From the NCBI RefSeq assembly GCF_042219825.1, contig NZ_JBHJHQ010000006.1, positions 372,001 through 436,000 on the forward strand: DNA of 64,000 nucleotides, in the 5' to 3' direction. This DNA comes from JBHJHP01 sp042219825 (GTDB lineage: Bacteria > Bacteroidota > Bacteroidia > Bacteroidales > UBA5342). Of the stretch, positions 36,000 to 45,016 are shown in pieces. The first letter of the stretch is position 1. Each line of letters opens with the position of its first letter. The translations under genes were made by a program, and so were the position numbers. The notes beneath the pieces are model-generated. The model saw only the letters and a program-made list of their open reading frames with translations. It searched no databases and was not told the origin of the DNA.

Positions 36000-37100
36000 A
36001 TGATTGAAAAAAAGGTTTCTGATAAACTTCATATTCAAAAGTATCATGTTTCAGAGTTGGCTGAATTTGTCTCTGGTGATTTTTATAGAAATCTGAGTAT
36101 TAAGCCAATTTCACCGCAACGTGTACAATCCTATATTCACAATCCCCGGTCCGTTAAAGATCATATTTCTTTATATCTTTTAATTTCTGAAAAGCGACTC
36201 ATTGCATTTAGGACCGTTTTTGCGGATCAGATCGTTCTGGGAAAAAAGCTTTACAACTTTGGCTGGTGCAGCGGAAACTGGGTGGATCCGGATGAAAGAA
36301 GAAAAGGATATTCTGATCTGCTGCTTCGGGAAATGTATGAAGATTGGGAAGGCCGCCTGATGTATACCAATTATGCTGATGCCTCACACAAATTATACCA
36401 TAAAACCGGTCAGTTTAAGCTTTTAAGTCAAAGAACCGGAGCTCGTTTTTACGGTAATATTGATGTAAAAACATTCACCAGTGGAAGAGAAGAATATAAG
36501 CTTATTAATGCTTTTTCATTTCTTATTGATCCATTTATTACGTCCTATGCAAAAATAAAAGCACGATTGTTTTCCAAATATGACCTGAGCGCTTATTCGG
36601 TTTATCTGGATTCTTCACCAACTATATCATTTCTCAATAACTGTATGGATACCATTTCACCCTTAAAAAGAGCGGTGAAGGAATTTAAGTGGATTTTTAA
36701 TTATACATGGGTATCAACGGATAAATTAGATAGAATCAATTATCCGTTTACATCCTATCTTGATTTTTTTGAATACCTTTTTGTCACATTGGTTCATAAG
36801 GTATCAGGAGAAGAAACCAGATTAATTCTTTCCCGTCAAAAGGGCAATCTGAAATTTTTATACCGATTTGGAAGTGCGGATCCGGATATTATAGCAGAGT
36901 TTCTGATGAACTATTGTGCTGAACACAAAATCAAAACATTAACGGTTCTGGATTCAGAAATGGCAGAAAAACTTAAATCTTTGAAATCTCCTTTTATAAA
37001 GCACCGTCCGTTCAGTATGAATATATATGCTTCATTTACGGAAAATGAAAATGACGGATTAACGTTTCAGGATGGTGATGGCGATGTGGTATTTACGTGA
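36000..37100 (+). CDS. GNAT-like acyltransferase
   Basis: The protein (366 residues) has an N-terminal acetyltransferase-like domain. Its acyl-CoA site is suggested by WVDPDERRKGYSDLLLREMY near residues 97-116, in which RRKGYS corresponds to the Q/R-x-x-G-x-G/A loop of motif A. The strand ISLYLLISEKRLIAFRTVF precedes it, as in GNAT folds. The C-terminal half has no recognised domain and may be a second degenerate GNAT unit. It starts 27 bases after argS and ends 2 bases from the convergent trhO stop. The substrate is unknown. Confidence 0.65.
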   Translation: MIEKKVSDKLHIQKYHVSELAEFVSGDFYRNLSIKPISPQRVQSYIHNPRSVKDHISLYLLISEKRLIAFRTVFADQIVLGKKLYNFGWCSGNWVDPDERRKGYSDLLLREMYEDWEGRLMYTNYADASHKLYHKTGQFKLLSQRTGARFYGNIDVKTFTSGREEYKLINAFSFLIDPFITSYAKIKARLFSKYDLSAYSVYLDSSPTISFLNNCMDTISPLKRAVKEFKWIFNYTWVSTDKLDRINYPFTSYLDFFEYLFVTLVHKVSGEETRLILSRQKGNLKFLYRFGSADPDIIAEFLMNYCAEHKIKTLTVLDSEMAEKLKSLKSPFIKHRPFSMNIYASFTENENDGLTFQDGDGDVVFT

Positions 37101-37102
37101 AC

Positions 37103-38158
37103 CTATAACGAACAGTCGTGACGGTAGTAGCGCGGTGATTTAACAAAACCCAGTTCTTTCATAACGTCTTTCTTTTTCTCTTCCGGTGTATGATAAATGG
37201 TCTCACAGCGATCCGAGCAACATCCGTCGTGTTTGGTTTTGCATTCCTCGCATTGAATAAACAGAAGGTTGCAATGTGAGTTTTTACAATTGGTATGTGT
37301 ATCGCAGGGTTTGCCACACTGATGGCAATGTGCGATGATCTCATCTGAAATCCGTTCTCCCAGTCGCTTGTCGAATACAAAGTTTTTGCCTTTGAATTTG
37401 TTCTCCAGGTTGTTGTGATTCACCTGTCGGGTGTATTCAATGACACCACCATACAACTGATTGACATGCTTAAATCCGTGATGTTTCAGGTACGCACTGG
37501 TCTTTTCACACCGTACACCACCGGTACAGTAAAGGAGTACAGGTTTGTCCTCATGGCCTTTCAGCATATCCAGTACTTCCGGTAATTCATCACGGAATGT
37601 TTCAGCCTGCGGTAACTTCGCGCCCTGAAAATGACCGATTTCACTCTCGTAGTAATTGCGCATATCCACGACCAAAGCACCTTCTTCAATCTTACGGTTC
37701 CACTCTTCAGCAGTCAGGTGTTTTCCAACGTTGGTCACGTCATAATCTTTTGGTTTCAGACCGTCAGATACTATTTGTCGTCTGACTTTGACCGATAGTT
37801 TAATAAACGATTTGCCATCATCTTCAATAGCAAACTTAAAAGGAACATCCCTGAATTCAGGAATGGAGTAAAGGTGTGACTTAAAGGCTTCAAAATTATG
37901 TTCCGGTATATTCATCTGTGCATTGATCCCTTCTTTTGCTACATAGATACGACCCAGACAACCAAGTTCATTCCATGTTTTAAATAGGAGGTTACGCATC
38001 TCCATCGGATCTTCGAGAATAACATAACGGTAAAACGAAATGGTTGTACGTTTGAATGTTTCGCTGTTCAGACGTTCAAGCAACTGTTCACGCCCGAGTT
38101 TATTGATGAGTTTTAATTTGCCTCCGTACGGATCCATAATCAGAAAATTTGCCTGCAA
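37103..38158 (-). CDS. trhO: tRNA uridine(34) hydroxylase (rhodanese type)
   Basis: TrhO (YceA family) makes 5-hydroxyuridine at position 34 of some tRNAs. The N-terminal half has the acylphosphatase-like domain (GLGCLGRIYVAKEGINAQMN pattern, split as LGCLGRIYVAKEGINAQ). The rhodanese domain carries LLYCTGGVRCEKTSAYL with the catalytic Cys, and the C-terminal third is Cys-rich (CHQCGKPCDTHTNC, CEECKTKHDGCCSDRC), probably binding zinc. The 351-residue length is usual. It reads toward the argS/GNAT operon and is otherwise alone. Confidence 0.93.
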   Translation of the reverse strand: MQANFLIMDPYGGKLKLINKLGREQLLERLNSETFKRTTISFYRYVILEDPMEMRNLLFKTWNELGCLGRIYVAKEGINAQMNIPEHNFEAFKSHLYSIPEFRDVPFKFAIEDDGKSFIKLSVKVRRQIVSDGLKPKDYDVTNVGKHLTAEEWNRKIEEGALVVDMRNYYESEIGHFQGAKLPQAETFRDELPEVLDMLKGHEDKPVLLYCTGGVRCEKTSAYLKHHGFKHVNQLYGGVIEYTRQVNHNNLENKFKGKNFVFDKRLGERISDEIIAHCHQCGKPCDTHTNCKNSHCNLLFIQCEECKTKHDGCCSDRCETIYHTPEEKKKDVMKELGFVKSPRYYRHDCSL

Positions 38159-38207
38159 AAATAATTGATTAATTTATTTAGAACAAATTAAAATAATAGC
38201 ATAGATA

Positions 38208-38261
38208 TTCACCGGGTGATTATTTAAATATCTGTATTATTCACCCTGTGAATAATACAGA
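38208..38261. repeat. Paired TTCACC palindromes upstream of trhO
   Basis: A short palindrome, TCACCGGGTGA at 38209-38219, is followed by a 14-bp stem: TCTGTATTATTCAC (38231-38244) with GTGAATAATACAGA (38248-38261), loop CCT. A diverged relative lies at 40108-40157. It falls between divergent genes, so it could also serve as a regulatory site. Confidence 0.7.
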
Positions 38262-38321
38262 ATATTGTTACTGAACCTGAATATTCATAACTTTATTACC
38301 CGGTTTTTTAAATCCACAAGT

Positions 38322-38720
38322 ATGAAAAAGCTGTTTCTTCCTCTATTTGTCCTGACCTGGGTTTTGGTCTTGTCAGGAATAATTCTGTTTCAGACAAAAG
38401 AATCCGATTCAGAGGTCATGGAGATTGTTTTTATTGTTGTATTAGTTGCGTTTTTCTTCTCGGGAATTGTGTTGAGCTATGGCAGGATTAAAGGGAAAAA
38501 GGATGGATATACACCAGAGGATGAACTGGCAAGGAAAATTGCGCATAAAGTAGCAGCCATTTCCTATTTTACATCGTTGATTTTCTGGTTGGGAATGGTG
38601 ATACTTCATCACTATATTGAGATTAGTACTAAAAATTTGCTGGCATCCGGATTGATTGGAATGGCTTTAATATTCCTGATTTTGTGGATTGTGTTTACGG
38701 TTCGTGGGATAAAAGAATAA
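38322..38720 (+). CDS. Four-helix membrane protein of unknown function
   Basis: From the ATG at 38322 the product is 132 residues with four hydrophobic helices, at about 4-22, 35-53, 78-98 and 105-125. A charged loop (RIKGKKDGYTPEDELARKIAHK) separates the second and third. I chose this start because the upstream in-frame TTG at 38265 lies beside the palindrome and would add a non-hydrophobic leader. No family is recognised. It stands alone between the trhO promoter region and the next gene. Confidence 0.65.
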   Translation: MKKLFLPLFVLTWVLVLSGIILFQTKESDSEVMEIVFIVVLVAFFFSGIVLSYGRIKGKKDGYTPEDELARKIAHKVAAISYFTSLIFWLGMVILHHYIEISTKNLLASGLIGMALIFLILWIVFTVRGIKE

Positions 38721-38841
38721 TTTGACTTAGCCTAATTTCCCATATTAAATTCATTTTGTTGTTTGTGAATAATTGTTAATTTAGTGTCGTAATTAAAGAA
38801 TCTGTTTGTAAATATTAATTAACCAACAAAACCTATTTGTT

Positions 38842-39813
38842 ATGAAGAAATTGCTTTTCTATCTATTGCTCATAATTATTAATTATAATTCCTTGTTGTC
38901 TCAGGATAAAATAATTACAAAAACGGGAGAGGAATTTGAATGTAAAGTTCTGAAAGTTGATGATGGGAATTTACGATTTATGATTTACAGTAATCAGCTG
39001 TTGATTAATATGTCCCTAAATGCTGAAAAAATTTCGGAAATAATTGTTGATGGTATTCAAATGGATCTTGAGGAGTTTATTAATTATAAAAATCGTATTG
39101 GAAGGGAAATTATAGAGCTTAATCAATATGTTAAGAATAGAGAGTTGTTTTATGTAGATGAAGAAAATCATATTATAAAGGCTAATTCTAATTTGATTTA
39201 CAAATCTGTTGCATTTGGACAACCTTATATTTCAATGGACGGGAAAAAAATTAGAATGAATGAAATAAGGTTTTTTTCTGATGGAAGAGGATTGTATGCA
39301 AATGTTAGCATGATGGGGTATTCTGGTGGAAATGGGTTTGCCAAAAGGACAAGTTCAGGTAAAATAAACCTTTATGAAAAAACATCTACTCCAGGTTTAA
39401 TTCAAACAAATAATTACGTTTATAACAATGGAAAATTTAGTAGTCAACCTGGATTTGGGGCCTCATTTGGAGGAACAAATCATTTCACATATTATAATAT
39501 AGGCCTTGGTAATTTAAAGAAGACGAAGTATAGGTCTCTAAAATTTGATATGTCAGATAATGAAAAATCAATGGTATATATTAATGAGTTGAAAAATTTA
39601 AATAGTACAAGTACGTTTATATATATTTTAAGTGGCGCATTAATCGTTGGAAGTTTTACTACTTTACCTTTAGCAACTAAGGACATAAATAAATTTCCGG
39701 TTTTTAATGTCGTAGGAATAGGTGTAGGAATGGTGTGCCTTGGATTTTCCTGGCCGATTTATTATAAGAAAAAGGAAGTAATAAATAAGGCATTTGAAGC
39801 ATATAATAAATAA
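38842..39813 (+). CDS. Exported protein of unknown function, AT-rich
   Basis: The 323-residue product has an N-terminal signal (hydrophobic residues 3-20, ending LLSQ), a beta-rich start (IITKTGEEFECKVLKVDDGNLRF), a Gly/Ser/Asn-rich middle, and a C-terminal pair of hydrophobic segments (YILSGALIVGSFTTLPLA, VGIGVGMVCLGFSWPIYY). The opening resembles small beta-barrel domains that start many Bacteroidota exported proteins. Base composition is more AT-rich than the neighbouring genes, which could reflect transfer. A possible promoter (TTG 38756-38758, TAATTTAG 38777-38784) precedes it. Confidence 0.65.
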   Translation: MKKLLFYLLLIIINYNSLLSQDKIITKTGEEFECKVLKVDDGNLRFMIYSNQLLINMSLNAEKISEIIVDGIQMDLEEFINYKNRIGREIIELNQYVKNRELFYVDEENHIIKANSNLIYKSVAFGQPYISMDGKKIRMNEIRFFSDGRGLYANVSMMGYSGGNGFAKRTSSGKINLYEKTSTPGLIQTNNYVYNNGKFSSQPGFGASFGGTNHFTYYNIGLGNLKKTKYRSLKFDMSDNEKSMVYINELKNLNSTSTFIYILSGALIVGSFTTLPLATKDINKFPVFNVVGIGVGMVCLGFSWPIYYKKKEVINKAFEAYNK

Positions 39814-40187
39814 AATAGCAATGAAATTTTCAGGTGAGCTTATTTGGCATGTTAAAAATAGTTTGAAGGTTTATTTCACTAGTTAATATAAATGATGACC
39901 CTGTAAGGGGCAAATATTGGTAGCCAATGGTAAATGAGTGTAACGAATGCAACCATGGGATATAGGCGCCGTGCAAATCAAGGCCGGGAATGTTGTTCAT
40001 AGATGAAATACAAACAAATCAAGGCCGCAAGCAAAGTCAATTATAAATTACAGAACCTTTGCAACAAGGCTTCGGATCACATCGGAATGAGGAATTTCTG
40101 CATATCACCGGGCGATTATAGCCATGATGTAAATATTCACCTGGGGAATAGGTATCTTGATGCTTGTGTCTTGGTTCTATTGACTTT
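39814..40187. other. Non-coding repeat-derived region
   Basis: No gene is supported. The stretch 39896-39990 (CCCTGTAAGGGGC, then TTGGTAGCCAATGG and ACCATGGGATATAGG) resembles the intergenic element with 'GGTAGCCCAGGG...CCCTGGGATATAG' that recurs in Bacteroidota genomes. At 40108-40157 a diverged copy of the 38208 palindrome pair follows (ATCACCGGGCGATTATAG and AATATTCACCTGGGGAATA). The plus-strand ORF at 40003-40191 runs through these repeats and is not believed. Confidence 0.6.
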
Positions 40188-40898
40188 TTAAAATATCCCC
40201 GCTAAGGCGTATTTAGAAGTGTTGCAATAAATGATGGAGTAGAAGTGATACCCAACACGGTTGGTCTCAATCTTTCGTTCCAGGTTTAATACCGGACTGC
40301 CGGGTTTTATTTTCAGAAAGTTACTGATGTTATCATCAGCAATTATCGCTTTCAGGTTTTGTTCACCACCCTTAATTTCGACCTGATAGTTGGATCGCAG
40401 CACATCAAATAGGGACCGGTCTTCAAGCTTTAAAGTCGTAAACCTTGGCATATTGATGTTTGGCATATAGCTGATATCATAAAAAATAGGATCATTATTT
40501 AAAAACCGCAGGCGTTCAAAATAAATACACCCCAATGCTTTAATATCATCATCAACAGGAAAAATAAAATCTTCCGGCCAGGGGCGGATTTCCGGTTTTA
40601 CAATGATTTTTGTTTTCAAATTCTGATCACCAACAGCCGAGGTGGTACTTTGTATGGAGAGAATGCCGATATTTTTCGGCAAGGCATTTACAATACTTCC
40701 CTTTCCTTTCTGCTTTTTAATGTATCCATCACTGACCAGAGCTGTTAAAGCCTGACGAACTGTGGGTCTGGTGATATTATGTATGCGGCACAGGTCATTT
40801 TCTGATGGCAACAGGCTACCCTCCGGATACATTCCGTTAATAATGTTCCGTCTCAGAATCTCATAAAGCCTTCTGTATTGCGGTAAATTCTGTTCCAT
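40188..40898 (-). CDS. GntR-family regulator (HutC/UTRA type)
   Basis: The N-terminal winged helix is textbook GntR: YRRLYEILRRNIINGMYPEG, then LLPSENDLCRIHNITRPTVR and QALTALVSDGYIKKQKGKGS (about residues 8-67). The C-terminal domain has the UTRA pattern (IYFERLRFLNNDPIFYDISYMP, LKIKPGSPVLNLERKI, FYSIIYCNTSKYAL), which binds a small effector, often a sugar phosphate or acid. The gene is divergent from the E2-E1 cluster across 210 bases with two matching operators. This suggests that it represses that cluster and itself and releases when the substrate is present. Confidence 0.92.
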   Translation of the reverse strand: MEQNLPQYRRLYEILRRNIINGMYPEGSLLPSENDLCRIHNITRPTVRQALTALVSDGYIKKQKGKGSIVNALPKNIGILSIQSTTSAVGDQNLKTKIIVKPEIRPWPEDFIFPVDDDIKALGCIYFERLRFLNNDPIFYDISYMPNINMPRFTTLKLEDRSLFDVLRSNYQVEIKGGEQNLKAIIADDNISNFLKIKPGSPVLNLERKIETNRVGYHFYSIIYCNTSKYALAGIF

Positions 40899-40934
40899 TT
40901 TTGCCTGTTTTAGTGTGATTCAAAATCCAGCTTT

Positions 40935-40965
40935 CAAAAGTATGTAAAAAAAATTGTTTGGCCAA
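40935..40965 (-). promoter_or_regulatory. gntR promoter
   Basis: On the minus strand the -7 box TACTTTTG (40942 to 40935) and the -33 TTG (40965 to 40963) are 20 bases apart. Operator O1 begins at 40964 and overlaps the -33 element. Confidence 0.7.
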
Positions 40966-40981
40966 CTTGTAAATACAAGTT
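40964..40981. promoter_or_regulatory. Operator O1 for GntR regulator
   Basis: AACTTGTAAATACAAGTT is a perfect inverted repeat of 7-base arms around AAAT. It overlaps the -33 elements of both divergent promoters. It resembles the CTTGTATATACAAG-like sites of HutC-type regulators such as TreR. Confidence 0.75.
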
Positions 40982-40997
40982 TATTGTTATAAGTTTG
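40967..40997 (+). promoter_or_regulatory. Promoter of E2-E1 catabolic operon
   Basis: TTG at 40967-40969 and TAAGTTTG at 40990-40997 are 20 bases apart, matching the Bacteroidota consensus. The start site would be near 41003, about 105 bases before the E2 ATG. Confidence 0.7.
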
Positions 40998-41066
40998 TGG
41001 TGATTTTTGAATAATTCTCTGTTAATGGTTTATTCATAAAGATTTCAGAACGATTACATGTGTGTT

Positions 41067-41084
41067 AACATGTAAATATAAGTT
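41067..41084. promoter_or_regulatory. Operator O2 for GntR regulator
   Basis: AACATGTAAATATAAGTT matches O1 at 16 of 18 bases and lies 103 bases from it, inside the leader and 24 bases before the E2 start. A second, overlapping palindrome (TTACATGT 41054-41061 with ACATGTAA 41068-41075) is also present. Confidence 0.65.
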
Positions 41085-41108
41085 GACAAAAAATTGAAAT
41101 AATATCAT

Positions 41109-42446
41109 ATGGCACAAGCTGTTATCATGCCCAAACAGGGGCAATCTGTAGAGGTCTGCATCATTTCTGACTGGTTCAAAAATGTTGGGGACACAGTATC
41201 CAAGGGAGACGTTTTATTTTCGTATGAAACCGACAAGGCCTCGTTTGAGGAAGAAGCACCCTGCGATGGTGTTTTACTGGCGCGATTTTATGAAGCCGGC
41301 GACGAAGTTCCGGTTTTACTGAATGTATGTGTAATTGGTTCGGAAGGTGAAGATGTTTCTGAGTTTAAACCGGAAGGTGGTGCCGAAGCGGAACCGGAAA
41401 CTGAGGTTGCGGCTGTGCCTGAAAAGGAAGAAAAAGCGGCACCGGTAGAAAAGAAAGCTGAAGCTCCGGTTCAACCGAAAGAGAATGTTGAATTTACCGG
41501 TGTTTCACCAAGGGCTAAAAACCTGGCTAAGAAAGAGGGGCTTGATCCGAAATCGCTTGAAGGAACAGGACCTGAAGGCCGTGTCATTGAACGTGATGTG
41601 AAAGATGCCATGAGTTCAAGACCAAAAGCCACACCGCTGGCTAAGAAAATGATGAGCAGCGAAGGCCTGTCCGCATCGGCAGGTTCAGGTTTAGGTGGAC
41701 GCATCACCAGCAAAGATCTGGCTGCAGCACCGAATATTGTATATGGTGAAGATTATGAGATTAAGCCATTGACTCAGATCCGCAAACTGATTGCCAAAGC
41801 AATGCATGCGTCGCTACAGAATTCAGCTCAGCTGACGCACCATTTAAGTGCGGATGCACGCAGAATGCTGGAACTGCGCAAAAAAGTGAAAGCTGCTATG
41901 GCAGACGGTTATGATACCAACATCACACTTAATGATATGGTATGCTATGCTGTTGTTAAAGCACTGAAGAAATTTCCGCAGGCCAACTCACATTTTCTTG
42001 GTGAAGAGATGCGCTTATTCAAAAAGGTACATCTTGGTTTAGCGGTTGATACAGAACGCGGTCTGATGGTTCCTGCCATTAAAAATGCAGATGATTTGTC
42101 CATTAAGGGACTTTCCAATCAAATGGGCACAGTGGCCGCAGCATGTCGTAAGGGCGCCATTGATCCTTCGTTACTGGCTTCTGAAGCAGCGTCATTTACC
42201 GTTTCCAATCTTGGAAATTATGGTGTGGAGATGTTTACTCCGGTTATCAACCTGCCACAGTCTGCGATTCTTGGCGTTAACACAATTCTTCCACGTCCGA
42301 AAGATCTGGGTGACGGCATGTACGGATTTGTACCTCACATCGGGTTGAGTTTAACATACGACCATCGTGCACTGGATGGAGGAGAAGCAACCCGCTTCCT
42401 GAAACAGATCGCTATAGAGATAGAAAATTTAGAATTTGAACTTTAA
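41109..42446 (+). CDS. 2-oxo acid dehydrogenase E2 acyltransferase
   Basis: This is the lipoyl-bearing core of a pyruvate/acetoin/branched-chain-type dehydrogenase complex. A single lipoyl domain (residues 2-78) has the lipoylated Lys43 in YETDKASFE. An Ala/Glu/Lys-Pro linker follows. Two successive subunit-binding domains appear: SPRAKNLAKKEGLDPKSLEG with GPEGRVIERDVKDA, and TPLAKKMMSSEGL with GLGGRITSKDLAAA. The catalytic domain ends with the His419-Arg-Ala-Leu-Asp423-Gly motif (YDHRALDGGEA). It would pass the acyl group to CoA. It is the first gene of the cluster; E1 follows 88 bases later. Confidence 0.94.
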   Translation: MAQAVIMPKQGQSVEVCIISDWFKNVGDTVSKGDVLFSYETDKASFEEEAPCDGVLLARFYEAGDEVPVLLNVCVIGSEGEDVSEFKPEGGAEAEPETEVAAVPEKEEKAAPVEKKAEAPVQPKENVEFTGVSPRAKNLAKKEGLDPKSLEGTGPEGRVIERDVKDAMSSRPKATPLAKKMMSSEGLSASAGSGLGGRITSKDLAAAPNIVYGEDYEIKPLTQIRKLIAKAMHASLQNSAQLTHHLSADARRMLELRKKVKAAMADGYDTNITLNDMVCYAVVKALKKFPQANSHFLGEEMRLFKKVHLGLAVDTERGLMVPAIKNADDLSIKGLSNQMGTVAAACRKGAIDPSLLASEAASFTVSNLGNYGVEMFTPVINLPQSAILGVNTILPRPKDLGDGMYGFVPHIGLSLTYDHRALDGGEATRFLKQIAIEIENLEFEL

Positions 42447-42450
42447 ATAA

Positions 42451-42513
42451 GTTACGGGTTACAAGTCACTGGGGACAAGTATTAAAGTAACGTTTAACCC
42501 GTCACCTGTCACG
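42451..42513. repeat. Degenerate heptanucleotide array within operon
   Basis: Nine 7-mers fill the gap between E2 and E1: five in the form GTnACnn (GTTACGG, GTTACAA, GTCACTG and so on), then four shifted by one base (AGTAACG, CGTCACC, TGTCACG). No promoter is visible in the gap, so the array would be transcribed with the operon. Confidence 0.8.
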
Positions 42514-42534
42514 AAATAATAAAAACAAACAGAT

Positions 42535-45003
42535 ATGCCTAAAGTACAGTTTATCGACCCAAAAGCGGTCCGGAAATCAGGAGAATTGACGTTTAAGCCA
42601 ATTCCCGTTAACCAGTATAACAAGACTGTTGAAGAAGAAAAAGCCAATTTTACAAACGAAGAGTTAAAGTCCATTTACCATGATATGGTGGTGATCAGGG
42701 AATTTGAAACCATGCTGAATCTGATAAAAACCACAGGTGAATACAGTGGTATCCCTTATAACCATCCGGGGCCTGCTCACCTGTCTATCGGTCAGGAAGC
42801 GGCAGCCGTTGGTATGGCCTACACCCTTGGTGTGGATGACTTTATTTTCGGATCACACCGTAGCCATGGCGAGATTTTAGCCAAAGGATTAAGTGCCATT
42901 CGTCAACTGAGTGACAAGGAGCTGATGGAGATCATGGAAAACTTCTTTGATGGCGCCATTCTCAACATTGTTAAAAAAGATTTTTCGGGTGATACCAAAG
43001 CACTGGCACGACGCTTTTTGATTTACGGTACTCTGGCTGAGATTTTTGCCCGTGAGACTGGTTTTAACAAAGGTCTGGGTGGTAGTATGCACGCGTTCTT
43101 TACGCCCTTTGGTGTATATCCGAACAACGCTATTGTAGGTGGTAGTGGTGATATTGCTGTTGGAGCTGCTTTATACAAAAAGGTAAACCGTAAAAAAGGG
43201 ATCGTTGTTGCCAATATTGGTGATGCCTCTATGGCAACCGGTCCGGTTTGGGAAGGCCTTTCGTTTGCATCCATGGATCAGTTTACCCAGTTGTGGGAAG
43301 GTGATATGAAAGGTGGACTGCCGGTCATCATCAACATCATGAACAACCAGTATGGTATGGGTGGTCAGACCAGCGGTGAAACCATGGGATATGACATTGC
43401 AGCCCGTATTGGTGCCGGTGTGAACCGCGACCAGATGCATGCAGAACGTATTGATGGTTACAATCCTTTAGCTGTGATTGATGCTTATCGTCGCAAACGT
43501 GAGATTCTGGATGAGAAAAGAGGTCCGGTATTACTCGATACACTGACCTACCGTTACAGCGGACACTCGCCTTCGGATGCATCTTCATACCGTTCAAAAG
43601 AAGAAGTAGAGGCATGGGAATCGCAGGATTGTATTGCATCGTACGGAAAAGATCTGATTAAAGCCAAAGTAGCTGCTCAGAATGATCTGGATGCTGTTTG
43701 GGAAGATATAAAATCTGAATTACAGGCCATGCTGAAATTATCTATCGATGATGAAGTATCGCCGCGCATGGACATGGAAAAATATCCGGAACTGATTGGT
43801 AATATGATGTTTTCTGACGAGTCAGTGGATAAAATGGAAGACCGCGAACCGGAAGTTAACCATCCGTTGACAGAAAACCCACGCGTAAAACAGATTGAAC
43901 GCAAAGAACGTTATGCCTTCGATAAGGATGGTAAGCCGTTCTCTAAAATGAAACAATACCAGTTACGCGATGGTTTGTTCGAAGCCATTGCCGACCGTTT
44001 TTATAAAGATCCGACCCTGATTGCTTATGGTGAAGAAAACCGTGACTGGGGTGGTGCATTTGCTGTTTACCGCGGCCTGACTGAGGCTCTGCCTTACAAT
44101 CGTTTATTCAACTCACCGATTTCTGAAGCATCCATCGTTGGAACAGCCATCGGTTATGCCATGTGTGGTGGCCGTGTGATGCCGGAAATTATGTATTGTG
44201 ACTTCCTTGGACGTAGTGGTGACGAGGTATTCAACCAACTTCCGAAATGGCAGGCCATGAGTGGTAACCTCATTAAAATGCCGGTCGTTATTCGTGTATC
44301 GGTAGGATCCAAATATGGCGCACAGCATTCACAGGACTGGACATCGCTGGTAGCACATATTCCTGGTCTTAAAGTGGCTTTCCCTGCAACGCCTTATGAT
44401 GCCAAAGGTTTGATGAACGCCTCTTTACAGGGAACCGATCCTGTGGTATTTTTCGAAAGTCAGCGCATTTACGATATTGGTGAACAGTTCCATAAGGAAG
44501 GTGTTCCTGAAGGGTATTATGAGATACCGTTTGGTGAGCCTGATGTAAAACGTGAAGGTTCAGATATTACCATTTTGTCGGTTGGTGCTACCTTATACCG
44601 TGTACTGGAAGCCGCAGATAAACTTGAATCTGAATATGGTATGAAAGCTGAGGTGATTGATGCCCGCTCTTTGGTGCCATTCAATTATGAACCGGTAATT
44701 GAATCCGTTAAGAAAACAGGCCGTGTGATTGTAACCGGTGATGCCACTGCCCGTGGATCATTTCTGAACGATTTTGCGCATAACATTGCCGAACTGGCTT
44801 TCGATTACCTCGATGCACCTCCGGTAGTGGTTGGGTCACGCAACTGGATCACACCAGCTTATGAACTGGAAGAGTATTTCTTCCCACAGCCGGACTGGTA
44901 TCTGGATGCCATTCACGAAAAAATTGTTCCGTTGAAAGGACATACCGTGAAAAGCAACTTTACCAAAGCCGAGCAGATCAGAAGAAACAAACTGGGAATT
45001 TAA
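42535..45003 (+). CDS. 2-oxo acid dehydrogenase E1, alpha-beta fusion
   Basis: The 822-residue protein joins both E1 subunits. Residues to about 420 are alpha-like, with IPYNHPGPAHLSIGQEAAAV, the thiamine diphosphate site from GDASMATGPVWEGLSFAS through IINIMNNQYGMGG, and the phosphorylation-loop-like YRYSGHSPSDASSYRSKEE. From about 470 it is beta-like, with YGEENRDWGGAFAVYRGL, NSPISEASIVGTAIGYAMCG, MPVVIRVSVGSKYGAQHSQD and VFFESQRIYD. It decarboxylates a 2-oxo acid or cleaves an acetoin-like ketone. The substrate cannot be told. It partners the E2 upstream; no lipoamide dehydrogenase (E3) lies in the cluster. Confidence 0.92.
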   Translation: MPKVQFIDPKAVRKSGELTFKPIPVNQYNKTVEEEKANFTNEELKSIYHDMVVIREFETMLNLIKTTGEYSGIPYNHPGPAHLSIGQEAAAVGMAYTLGVDDFIFGSHRSHGEILAKGLSAIRQLSDKELMEIMENFFDGAILNIVKKDFSGDTKALARRFLIYGTLAEIFARETGFNKGLGGSMHAFFTPFGVYPNNAIVGGSGDIAVGAALYKKVNRKKGIVVANIGDASMATGPVWEGLSFASMDQFTQLWEGDMKGGLPVIINIMNNQYGMGGQTSGETMGYDIAARIGAGVNRDQMHAERIDGYNPLAVIDAYRRKREILDEKRGPVLLDTLTYRYSGHSPSDASSYRSKEEVEAWESQDCIASYGKDLIKAKVAAQNDLDAVWEDIKSELQAMLKLSIDDEVSPRMDMEKYPELIGNMMFSDESVDKMEDREPEVNHPLTENPRVKQIERKERYAFDKDGKPFSKMKQYQLRDGLFEAIADRFYKDPTLIAYGEENRDWGGAFAVYRGLTEALPYNRLFNSPISEASIVGTAIGYAMCGGRVMPEIMYCDFLGRSGDEVFNQLPKWQAMSGNLIKMPVVIRVSVGSKYGAQHSQDWTSLVAHIPGLKVAFPATPYDAKGLMNASLQGTDPVVFFESQRIYDIGEQFHKEGVPEGYYEIPFGEPDVKREGSDITILSVGATLYRVLEAADKLESEYGMKAEVIDARSLVPFNYEPVIESVKKTGRVIVTGDATARGSFLNDFAHNIAELAFDYLDAPPVVVGSRNWITPAYELEEYFFPQPDWYLDAIHEKIVPLKGHTVKSNFTKAEQIRRNKLGI

Positions 45004-45016
45004 GCATCAGTATAAT

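Noticed and set aside
40003..40191. 62-residue plus-strand ORF before the GntR stop
   Set aside because: It lies in repeat-derived DNA and overlaps the end of the gntR gene; nothing in the peptide looks conserved.
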